From contig JAJTWR010000275.1 in NCBI GenBank assembly GCA_021613335.1, positions 624,501 through 688,500 on the forward strand: a stretch of 64,000 nt of DNA, read 5' to 3'. The notes under the pieces were generated by a model. The model did not search any database and had not been told where the DNA came from. It saw only the letters and a program-made list of their open reading frames with translations. Origin of the DNA: Whitmania pigra (Eukaryota; Annelida; Clitellata; Hirudinida; Haemopidae). Made by a program: the position numbers and the translations under genes. Below, piece after piece: positions 26,928 to 37,015 of this stretch (its first letter is position 1; each line of letters begins with the position of its first letter).

Positions 26928-29882
26928 ATGGAAATAGTTCGATCACTGGTCGCGTTTCATTTTCTGCTAATCTCTTCAGTTCTTTCAAGTAAGTAGTAAG
27001 ATGTGAAAAGTGCTACCTGACTTTACTTCAATAATTTAGGTTAAATAATAATAAATTATAAGACATTCTTCATAATTTTCTTACTTGAAAGAACCAAGTT
27101 TCAGACCATGGCGCTTGCATTAACCTGTTATATAGGCTGGTCGACAGAAATTTTGAGCCCCTAGGCACAGTGGCCACGGATCCCTAAATCATGCCAATAT
27201 GGTAATATGGAAGATCTAAATTGTTTTAAAATCCAGGCGGGCCCTAAAAAATTGGCGAACTACTGGACTACTTTATCCCTGCATTTTCCGCGACCCTGCT
27301 GTTACGTAAGATGATGTCGAAAGATAGGGCCATATAATACCTTTCGTTTTCGTTGTCCAAGCAATAGGAACGATTTTCCATTAATCGACTTTAACTTAAA
27401 AGTAAACGGTTATTGGTCGAAGTTACTATTTAAGTCATATTTTTATAAATCACGTTGTGGCTGTTAAAATTTCAGATCCTCATGAAAGAAAGTTGTTTGA
27501 CGAGCTGTTCGCAAATTACAGCAACGATGTAAGGCCAGTCAAGGACGGTACAATTTTATACATCGATATGACTTACTACATTGTGGCTTTGAATTCCATT
27601 GTAAGTTGGATTGGTCGTGATTTAAGACTAAGAATAAAAGCGTAGGCTGTTACTGATACTACACCAAATATTTCTAAACATTTCTCAAATCAAGCAACTA
27701 ATTTTAATAAGATATTTATTTGCTGCCACTGTGTTTTAGAATGAAAAAAATCAGGTAGCCAGTTTCTTCGGGTGGCTACACACGGTTAGGACACTATTTC
27801 GCTTTTCAGTAAAATCCCTTGTAAACCAGGGACGTCATTTTAGATTTATCCAAATTGGACAAACTGTCGTAAAACATGACGAGATGACCTTTTTTGAGTC
27901 GAGTAATTCAGAGTAAAGTCAGGGGGGCCTTTGATCCTGTTCTCCCAAATTAGGTCTCTAGTGTAAGCTAGAAAAAATAATAAAATGAATATTAATAATT
28001 TAATCTAATTAAATATTATCATTCAAATTAAATGTTAGTTTTCCTGAGGATTGATTTGAAATTGAATGTTCGTTCAGTATTGGACTGACGAATATTTGAT
28101 GTGGGACAAGAACGATTACCCTTTCGACTTGGTCGTCGATGCCAACAAAGTGTGGCTACCCGATCTCATTGTACGAAACAGGTTCGTAATAACAATCTTC
28201 GTGTTTATTTGATATATTTGCTAAATATGTTTGCTATAGCGATTTAACTTGTTTTAACTTATTATTTAATTTTAATCATTATTTCACAACAACTAGAAGA
28301 AAATGTCATTCGTGAACATAAAACGGTGTATTATTTTCAAATTTAATACAAATCGAATCCATTCAGTGCCGACAATATCTACGGTGAACTGTTCAAGAAA
28401 GGAAAAGACGATAACTACAAAGTTGTCCTGAAATCGGATGGTAGAGTTTTCTACACTACGGCAGGAACATCCAGTATCCTGTGCAACCTTGACATGACCT
28501 ATTTTCCTTTTGACATTCAAGTATGCTCCATACACATCGAAAGTTGGACTTATACGATCTCGCAGATGAAGATCAGGCGGTTAAACAAAATCAATGTCAC
28601 ATTATTAAGACATAACGGAATATGGGAGCTTTTAGATACAAACGTCAGTTGGCATCATACTTTGCGAACCTGATAAATTTGGATTGAAGACAACTTAACA
28701 TTAACCAGGTCAGCGATACGACAGAAGACGAACATTCTCAGATTAAATTCATCATGTACTGGAGAAGATATCCAGCCTACCACCTAGCCAGCCTGGTTCT
28801 ACCATGCTCCATGATGTCCTTCATAACCCTTTTTGTTTTCCTCTTGCCACCGGACTCCGGCGAAAAAATCGGTCTGAGTATAACCACGCTACTTTCTTTC
28901 ACCGTGTTTCAAATATCCGTCGAAAAAAAGATGCCAGAAAGATCCGACAACAGGCCCTTGATAAGTTGGTACAATGCCGCAACGGTATTCGATATCGACT
29001 GTTTAATGCTCACTGCTAGACTGTCATTATTAATGATAAGTAAAAGTATAAGTAGTTTAGGAGGTCTTCGTAACAAAAATATTTTGCATAAAGGTAAGTA
29101 TTAAAGAAATATGCAACTAATAAGGCGTTTTCAAAATGCGCCTTTAAGCACACAACCTGCTTTCAGCCATCTACATCCTTGGAGTCATGATGTTGACATC
29201 ACTGAGTCTCCTGTGCACCGTAATAGTCCTTATGCTTCACCACCAACACTCCGACGATCCTCCCCCACGCTGGCTGAAGATCCTAGTGCTTGATTGGCTG
29301 GGAAAGATCTTCTTCAAGAAGAACGGAATCGTCCAGGGCTCGGGGCATGTCGAATCGTTCATAAGAAAGCGCTTATCAGTGGCATCTGGAATGGAGTCTT
29401 GTGCACAGGAAGGACCCGAGATTTCATCTGGAAAAAGTTTAAGGAAGCGTAGCATCATCCAAGTGAACCACGAGTCCAGATTGGAATCAGACGATCCTGA
29501 CGTCAAGATGACAGTTCCGGAGAACTTGGAGATGTCAGAGAATGACGGGGCCACTCTCTCCGTCAACGAAGCTTCGATACCAGACATCATCACTCCGAGA
29601 AGGCCGAGCGTAAGCTCTTTTTTCAAATTCAAGAAGCACAGAAAAAGCGAAACACCGTCGATTACGGCTAGTCCAAACGACTGCGTCAAAGCCATCTTGA
29701 AGAAAATGATGGACGATGCGAACAGCGAAGATTTGAAGACTCAATGGATGAGAATAGCTCTCGTGTGCGACAGATTCTTCGGAATACTTTTTACATTTTC
29801 ACTCCTGGTAATGACGGCTACGATTTTCGGAATTCTCAACAACCCGCCGGGATTGGAAGCCGTTTCGAAGAGAGCTCAGTGA
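26928..29882 (+). CDS. Nicotinic acetylcholine receptor-like subunit, tandem copy 1 (non-alpha)
   Basis: Pentameric Cys-loop cation-channel subunit. Seven exons: 26928-26988, 27476-27600, 27740-27784, 28078-28181, 28367-28643, 28709-28964, 29167-29882; 527 aa. Signal peptide (MEIVRSLVAFHFLLISSVLS); HERKLFDELFANYSNDVRPV; a 45-bp exon 3 encoding NEKNQVASFFGWLHT (loop D Trp), the classic nAChR exon size; VWLPDLIVRN (loop A); Cys-loop C151-C165 around NLDMTYFPFDIQV; loop B ESWTY (W172). No vicinal cysteines in loop C, so non-alpha. TM1 from about residue 228, GEK at 255-257 before TM2 (cation type), TM3 in exon 7, a large basic/Ser-rich cytoplasmic loop, and TM4 RIALVCDRFFGILFTFSLLV. The exon 6 donor is GTTGGT, which joins PLI to TIYILGVMM. 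Ligand is unknown. Confidence 0.92.
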
Positions 29883-30409
29883 ATTAATCACAGCCGAGTA
29901 CGTTTTAACTATCAAATTTAAACTCAAAGACTATTATGATTTAAGAGAAAACTATTGCACATCAAATTTCTTATAGCACCAATTTGATCGTAACTGGACT
30001 TCCTTTGCTCGTAATAATGTTGCGTGTCGTACATACTCTTATTGGCTAAAGTTGCCCTTAAGTTATTTTACATTCAGCTTAAATATCAATATAACAATAA
30101 TTTCCAAGCAAACTCCTTTTGTAGAATGTAAACAATTTCGGGCGAGTCGAACCATTCAAAGAGCTTAGATATTTTTTATTGTAGATGTCTAAAAAATCAT
30201 CGTGCTCATATTTACACAAAAAAAAATAATACTCGATACTAGATCTAAAAATATATTTAAAGTGCGATCCTTATTTACTACGAATCATCTCTAACAAAAA
30301 TAACTTAAATTTAAATTGTTTTTAATTTATAGACATCTTTTAGACAAATTTAATGTTAGTTAAAAAAGTTTACTATTTTGCGTATTTACAAGTTAAATTT
30401 AATTGAATG

Positions 30410-30536
30410 TTTTTTTTTTTTTTTATTAACGCCCGTTGCATATCTAGATGATTGGGACGGTGATTCCGCAGCGGGGTTTGAATCCCGTGCTGCCATCGTG
30501 AGAGGCGCAGCCTTAACCGTTAGGCCATGCGGGCGC
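30410..30536 (-). repeat. tRNA-derived SINE, copy A
   Basis: On the minus strand the head reads GCCCGCATGGCCTAACGG with an A-box-like TGGCCTAACGG. About 40 bases on comes a B-box-like GGGATTCAAACCC. Next is the body CCAATCATCTAGATATGCAA and a tail that ends in a poly-A run (T-run 30410-30424 on +). The tRNA acceptor stem does not close cleanly, so it is a tRNA-derived element, not a tRNA gene. Confidence 0.7.
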
Positions 30537-30559
30537 ACGAAATTTAGTTGAAAAAAATG

Positions 30560-30619
30560 TTTTATTAACGTCCGTTGCATAGCTAGATGATTAGGACGGT
30601 GCACCCGCAGCGGGGTTGA
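30560..30619 (-). repeat. SINE copy B, 5'-truncated
   Basis: Repeats the 3' part of copy A (CGTCCTAATCATCTAGCTAT, CAACGGACGTTAATAAAA on the minus strand) after a short CCCCGCTGCGGG piece of the head. Flanked by GAAATTTAGTTGAA on both sides, also present beside copy A. Confidence 0.65.
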
Positions 30620-30710
30620 AATTTAGTTGAACTTTACTAAATCCTTTTATAGGATGTTCCTATTCAATAAAATGATATTATGTAAGAAATTGAGTAATAT
30701 TAAACTATAA

Positions 30711-30757
30711 TTGTTTATTAACATCCTTTGCATAGCCAGATGATTAGGACGGTGCTC
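30711..30757 (-). repeat. SINE copy C, fragment
   Basis: CACCGTCCTAATCATCTGGC on the minus strand followed by TATGCAAAGGATGTTAATAA; body and tail only. Confidence 0.6.
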
Positions 30758-31716
30758 GAATACGCGCAGACACAATATTGAACTTAACCCAGCCGTAACT
30801 GAATGTGACAGAGTAGAAATGTTAATAAACATTTTGACGCACATTTCATCAGTGGACATGTCGTGGTTATGAGTAAAAGGACGTATAAGGCAATTCAATA
30901 ACGGATGGACTTCCTCTTAGCATATCTCGAGATACTTAAAGCCCGCGTGCAGTTCCACAATTTTAAACGCTAACAAGACATAAATATTTCTAAGGTAGAA
31001 TATTGATGAACATTTTTATGTACGTATGACCAGTCGAGACGCAGCGGTTCTCGAGTAAAAGGACTAATAAACGAATTCAAAAAATCCCTACTAATTGCAA
31101 AAAATTGAACATTTTTTTACAAATTTTAAAAAGCATTTTCAATATAGTTTTCAATTATTATAATTGTAAACTTCGCATTAGCAACTAAATAGGAGTGTCT
31201 GCTAACTTCAGCTAAGTTAAAGACTAGACTTTTGCCATTATATAAGTGTCTGCTTACTGAAAACAAGTAAAATCAATTTGGATTAAGCATGACGGATGGA
31301 ATACGTTGGACAAATGTAATTAACTTTTCTAAGAAAAATCTTTCCTCCTTTATTGAGGAGAACAAGAAATGCTTTACGTTCTTTTATGCAATTTGTCAAC
31401 CAATTAACGCTGTCGATAATAGTGACAATAACATTATAATCTTGTAATTCTGTATAAGGATTTAGAGCTTCGATATATTAGAGCTTTCTTATATTTCAAC
31501 TGCTTCTGTCGGGCATTTAATTCTGACAAATCAGCAGAGGTGGTCATTTATGAAAGTAGTATTTCAAAATAATAAATTGCAGTTGAAACTACCTAAGGTT
31601 TTTTCTACATCATGAATACGTTTTTAAAATTAGTAAAAGTATTCATTTGTTGCAAAGTTGTATTATTCAATACAAAAATTAGAATTCAATTAAAATGTAA
31701 GTTTATTTAATTGCAG

Positions 31717-34700
31717 ATGGAAATACTTCGATCACTGGTCGCTTTTCATTTTCTGCTAATCTGTTCAGTTCTTTCAAGTAAGTAGTAAGATGTGACTTTA
31801 CTTCAATAATTTAGATTAAATAATAATAAATTATAAGACATTCTTCATAATTTTCTTACTTGAATGAACCAAGTTTCAGACCATGGCGCTTGCATTAACC
31901 TGTTATATAGGCTGGTCGACAGAAATTTTGAGCCCCTAGGTACGCGGCTACGGATGTCTAAATCATGTCAATATGATAATGGAAGGTCTAAAAAGGTTTT
32001 AAAATCCAGGCGGGCCCTAAAAAATTGTCTGAGTACTGGACTACTTTGCCTCTGCACCCCCTTTCCTACCGTGGCCTTGTTTTTACGTAAGATGATGTCG
32101 AAAAAAATGGGGCCATACCATAGGCGCCAACTTAAGGGGGCAAAGCATTTTTTGCCCCCCCAATAATTTTTCAGACGCTCAACGTATCATTTTGCCCCCC
32201 CAATAATTTTCAACTTCTGCCACAGCTGAACGATCTTTCTCGGGACTTCGGAGGTTAAAAACTTACCTTAGATCAACAATGGGTCAAAAGCGGCTTAATT
32301 CCGTATCGATTCTTCAGCTTCACAAGGATTTGGCAAATGAAATGAACTTAGATGACGTTATTAACGAATTTATTTCAAGAAATGAGAAGAGAAAATTAAC
32401 TTTTTATATGTAAAAATTGTTTATGTACGATCTTTTGTTATTGAGAGAGCATTTGTTATTTATGCTCTAACAAACAAACCGTTAGAGTCATTGTTATAAT
32501 TTTATTTCTTCTCTTTTAATTTGTAAATAAAGAGCATTCGCAGAGTTACAAATTTTTGCTTTACTTGTAGTAATTATTTTAAAATTTCAATATCCTCATG
32601 CGCACGCCGATTTGCAAAATTGGGTTTTTTACTAGTTTCTATGAAAACTGTCGTTCTCCGCAGTCTACGTCAATTCACTTTAAACCAATGAAAAACGATT
32701 TACGAACTAAAGTTTCAGCGACAAGTTTATGAAATAAATTTGCCCCCCAATAATTTTATCAAGTTGGCGCCTATGGGCATACAATACCTTTCGTTTTCGT
32801 TGTCCAAGCAATAGGAACGATTTTCCAATAGCCGGCTTTAACTTAAAAGTAAACTGTTAATGGTCGAAGTTATTTATTAATTATTTATTATTATTTTATA
32901 ATTTATTTACTATTTAAATCATATTTTTATAAATCACGTTGTGTCTGTTAAAATTTCAGATCCTGTTGAAAGAAAGTTGTTTGACGAGCTGTTCGCAAAT
33001 TACAGCAACGATGTAAGGCCAGTCAAGCATTCTTTGACCACTTTATACATCAATATGGTTTACGAAATTGTGGCTTTGAATTCCATTGTAAGTTGGATTG
33101 GTCGTGATTTAAGATTAAGAATAAAAGTGTTTATTGGCTGTTACTGATACTAAACCAAATATTTCTTAACATACAATAGGTCTCAAATCAAGCAACTAAT
33201 TTTAATAAGATAACCATTTACTGCCACTGTGTTTTAGAATGAAAGGAATCAGGTAGTCAGTATATTCGGGTGGCTAAACACGGTAAGGACACAATTTCGC
33301 TTTTCAGTAAAATTTCGTTTAAACCATTTCAGATTTACCCAAATTGGACAAACCATAGTAAAACATGACGAGATGACCTTTTTTGAGTCGAGTAATTCAG
33401 AATAAAGTCAGGGGGCCTTTGACCCTACCCTCCCAAATTACGACTCTAGTGTAAACTAGAAAAAATAATGAAATGAATGTTAATAATTTAATCTAATTAA
33501 ATATTAATATTAATAATTTAATCTAATTAAATATTAATGTTAATAATTTAATCTAATTAAATATTAACATTCAAATTAAATGTTAGTTTTTATGGGGATT
33601 AATTTGAAATTGAATGTTTGTTTAGATGTGGATTGACGAATATTTGACGTGGGACAAGAACGATTACCCTTTCGACTTGGTCGTCGATTCCAACAAAGTG
33701 TGGCTTCCCGATCTCATTGTACGAAACAGGTTCGTAATAACAATCTTCGTGTTTATTTGATATATTTGCTAAATATGTTTGCTGTAGCGATTTAACTTAT
33801 TATTTAATTTTAATCATTATTTCACAACCAGAAGAAGAAAATGTCATTCGTGAACATAAAACGGTGTATTATTTTCAAATTTAATACAAATCGAATCCAT
33901 TCAGTGCCGACAATATCTACGGTGAACTGTTCAAGAAAGGAAAAGACGATAACTACAAAGTTGTCGTGAGATCGGATGGTAGAGTTTTCTACACCGCGGC
34001 AGGAACAACCAGTATCCTGTGCAACCTTGACATGACCTATTTTCCTTTTGACATTCAAGTATGCTCCATACACATCGAAAGTTGGACTTATAATATCTCC
34101 CAGATGAAGATCAGGCGGATCGTGAGCAAAGTCCATGTCGAATTGTTCAGAAATAACGGAATATGGGAGCTTTTACATACAAACGTCAGTTGGCATCATG
34201 CTTTGCGAACCTGATAAATTTGGATTGAAGGCAGCTTAACATTATCCAGGTCATCGATACGACAGAAGACGAACATTCTCAGATTAAATTCATCATGTAC
34301 TGGAGAAGATATCCAGCCTACCACATTGCCAGCCTGGTTCTACCATGTTCCATGATGTCCTTCATAACCCTTTTTGTTTTCCTCTTGCCACCGGACTCCG
34401 GCGAAAAGATCGGACTGAGTATAACCACGCTACTTTCTTTCACCGTGTTTCAAATATCCGTCGAAAAAAAGATGCCAGAAAGATCAGACAACAGGCCCTT
34501 GATAAGTTGGTACAATGCCGCAACGGTATTCGATGTCGAATTTTTTAATGTTCATAGCCAGATTGTTGACCATTATTAATGATAAGAAAAAATATAAGTA
34601 GATTAGGAGGTGTTCGTAACAAAACGTTTTGCATAAAGGTAGTTATAAAAAATTATTAAAATAAAATATCATAGCGCAACGAATATGGCATTTTCAAAAT

Positions 34701-35445
34701 GCGCCTTTAAGCACACAACCTACTTTCAGCCATCTACATCCTTGGAGTCATGATGTTGACATCACTGAGTCTCCTGTGCACCGTAATAGTCCTTATGCTT
34801 CACCACCAACACTCCGATGATCCTCCCCCACGTTGGCTGAAGATCCTAGTGCTTGATTGGCTGGGAAAGATCTTCTTCAAGAAGAACAGAATCGTCCAGG
34901 GCTCGGGGCATGTCGAATCGTTCATAAGAAAGCGTTTATCCGTGGCATCTGGAATGGAGTCTTGTGCACAGGAAGGACCCGAGATTTTAGATGGAAAAAG
35001 TTTAAGGAAGCGTAGCATCATCCAAGTGAACCACGAGTCCAGATTGGAATCAGACAATCCTGACGTCAAGATGACATTTCCGGAGAGATTGGAGATGTCG
35101 GAGAATGACGGAGCCACTCTCTCCGTCAACGAAGCTTCGATACCAGACATCACAACTCCGAGAAGGCCGAGCGTAAGCTCTATTTTCAAATTCAAGAAGC
35201 ACAGAAAAAGCGAAACACCGTCGATTACGGCTAGTCCAAACGACTGCGTTAAAGCAATCTTGAAGAAAATGATGGACGATGCTAACAGCGAAGATTTGAA
35301 GACTCAATGGATGAGAATAGCTCTCGTGTGCGACAGATTCTTCGGAATACTTTTTACATTTTCACTCTTGGTAATGACGGCTACGATTTTCGGAATTCTC
35401 AACAACCCGCCGGGATTGGAAGCCGTTTCGAAGAGAGCTCAGTGA
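31717..35445 (+). CDS. Nicotinic acetylcholine receptor-like subunit, tandem copy 2 (non-alpha)
   Basis: Same architecture as copy 1. Exons: 31717-31777, 32960-33087, 33238-33282, 33626-33729, 33905-34184, 34250-34505, 34730-35445; 529 aa. Exon 3 encodes NERNQVVSIFGWLNT and its donor is GTAAGG where copies 1 and 3 have GTTAGG. Exon 2 differs most (VKHSLTTLYINMVYEIV). Loop B ESWTYN and DSGEK before TM2 are intact. Exon 7 protein differs from copy 1 at 8 of 231 positions from MMLTS onward. All exons are open, so the gene looks functional, although intron 1 carries a hAT insertion (32119-32775). The tandem arrangement on one strand suggests unequal crossing over. Confidence 0.92.
32119..32775. 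mobile_element. hAT-type DNA transposon remnant in intron 1 of receptor copy 2
   Basis: Ends are perfect 15-bp inverted repeats, CATAGGCGCCAACTT at 32119-32133 and AAGTTGGCGCCTATG at 32761-32775. Flanks give an 8-bp target duplication with one mismatch (GGCCATAC left, GGGCATAC right; one base of edge ambiguity). Receptor copies 1 and 3 have the empty site GGGCCATATAATACC. Inside, TTTTGCCCCCCAATAATTTT occurs twice near the left end and once, shortened, near the right end. A transposase C-terminal fragment is at 32213-32413. Confidence 0.85.
32213..32413 (+). pseudogene. hAT transposase fragment (C-terminal dimerisation region)
   Basis: 66 codons to TAA. ATAERSFSGLRRLKTYLRST and MGQKRLNSVSILQLH match the conserved hAT/ZMYM1-like C-terminal dimerisation block (typically ERSFS.L..IK..LR..M...RL). 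The rest of the transposase and the BED finger are gone, so it is non-autonomous. Confidence 0.8.
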
Positions 35446-35796
35446 ATTAATCACAGCCGAGTACGTTTTAAGTATCAAATTTAAACTCAAAGACTATTAT
35501 GATTTGGAGATATCTATTGCACCTCAAATTTCTTATAGCACCAATTTGGTCGTAACTGGACTTATATTCCTTTGCTCGTAATAATGTTGCGTGTCGTACA
35601 TACTCTTATTGGCCAAAGATGCCTTTACGTTGTTTCACATTCAGCTTAAATATCAATATGTCAATAATTTCCAAGCAAACTCCTTTTCTCGAATGTAAAC
35701 AATTTCGGGCGAGTCGAACCATTCAAAGAGCATAAATATTTTTTATTGTAGGTGTCTAAAATCATCGTGCTCGTAAATATGAGATTTACATATGCA

Positions 35797-36555
35797 TATT
35801 CTTTCAGGCATACTTTCGGGGGGCTTCGTCCCCCGGAGCTCAGCCATGCCCCCCTCCCTCGAAAATAAAAATAAATTTTTAAAAAATTCTGACTAAAAGT
35901 GTATGTAAAAATCCATAAATCTAAGAAAAAAGTTAAAAAAATTTTCTACAACCCGTAGCGATCTAAAAACGTATTTGTTAACATGTCTTTGGTATCTGGT
36001 ATATTTAGTATCTGGTTTGTTTTTAATCTTGCCTTTTTCCCTTTTGTTCTGTACAATAATAACGAGTTGAAGCGAGCTTTGAATAAATAACAGATTAAAA
36101 CCCATTGAACAAAATATTGGAAGCTGATTTGGGATACTGTGAACTACAAAAGCTTTGTGAAATTCTAATTCCAACTGCTTCAATAGAAAGATCATTCAGT
36201 ACAATGAACAGGATTCTAAGCAAAGCAAGGAACAGAATGCTACCAGACACTTTAACTCATTGTATGACCACAAGTATTGAAGGTTCCGAAGTTCCAACGG
36301 AAGATTTTCTTGATAGAATAGTAGATTTATATGCTCTCAAAAAACCTCGGCGATTAAAATTTCTTTAAACATTTCAGTTATTAAACCTATTTTAAATTTT
36401 AGTTTGTATAAATGATTTTCAATGTGTTTTTACCTAAAATATAATTATTGAACTGAGGTTGTGCGTGATTTGATTTTAAACTTGTATTTGGCACGAAAAA
36501 CTGGCCCCCCCTAACTCATGAAATGCCCCCCGAACAATAATGCCTGAAAACCCCT
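35797..36555. mobile_element. Second hAT-type remnant between receptor copies 2 and 3
   Basis: Ends are imperfect inverted repeats: left TTTCAGGCATACTTTCGGGG, right (reverse complement) TTTTCAGGCATTATTGTTCG, both running into a GGGGGGC tract. The right end starts CAGGGGTTTTC when read inwards. It interrupts the 3' flank shared by the three receptor units. A clean target duplication is not visible, so the left edge is approximate. Confidence 0.65.
36105..36368 (+). pseudogene. hAT transposase C-terminal fragment
   Basis: Open for 87 codons to TAA, with LCEILIPTASIERSFSTMNR and RNRMLPDTLTHCM, the hAT dimerisation signature. No upstream catalytic part is recognisable; the first codon is TTG, so it is not a complete gene. 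It belongs to a different hAT lineage from the copy at 32.2 kb. Confidence 0.75.
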
Positions 36556-37015
36556 GTATATAAGTATATACTTACTAAAGACAAGTAAAATCAATTTGGA
36601 TTAAGCATGACGGATTTGCATTGACAAAAATGTAATTAACTTTTCGATGAAAATTTTTTGCTCCTTTATTGAGGTAAACAAGAAATGCATTACGTTCTTT
36701 TTTTTTTGCAATTTGTCAACCAATTAACGCTGTCGATAATAGTGACAATAACATTATAACCTTGCTATTCAGAAATTCTGTATTAGGATTTAGTGCTTCG
36801 AACCTTATATTTCAACTGTATCTGTTGAGCTGACGAATCAGCGGAGGTAGCCATTTATGGAAGTAGTATTTCAAAATAATAAATTGAAGTTGAAACTATC
36901 TAAGGTTTTTTCTACATCATGAATACGTTTTTAAAATTAGTAAAAATATTCATTTTTTGCAAAGTCGTATTATTCAATTAGAATGCAATTAAAATGTAAG
37001 TTTATTAAATTGCAG

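Larger units (their letters stand above)
29883..31716. other. Spacer between receptor copies 1 and 2
   Basis: The first about 430 bases match the downstream flank of copy 3 up to the IMMP2L stop codon region. Three SINE pieces (30410-30757) follow, then unrecognised AT-rich DNA, then from about 31270 the 5' flank of copy 2. Confidence 0.6.
35446..37015. other. Spacer between receptor copies 2 and 3
   Basis: About 350 bases of 3' flank homologous to the other copies, then a second hAT remnant (about 35797-36555), then from about 36570 the 5' flank of copy 3. No host gene. Confidence 0.6.

Noticed and set aside
27740..27754. 15-nt micro-exon (NEKNQ) in the receptor genes
   Set aside because: First considered because GTAGCC/GTAGTC follows it. 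The frame continues to a second donor and gives a 45-bp exon with the loop-D Trp, matching the classic nAChR exon 3 in all three copies.
30470..30536. A genuine tRNA gene on the minus strand
   Set aside because: A- and B-box-like segments are present but the acceptor and anticodon stems do not fold cleanly, and the same body occurs in several truncated copies; better explained as a tRNA-derived SINE.
31864..32166. Reading frame in intron 1 of receptor copy 2
   Set aside because: The sequence is duplicated intron that is broken by stops in the other copies and then runs into the hAT terminal repeat; not a gene.
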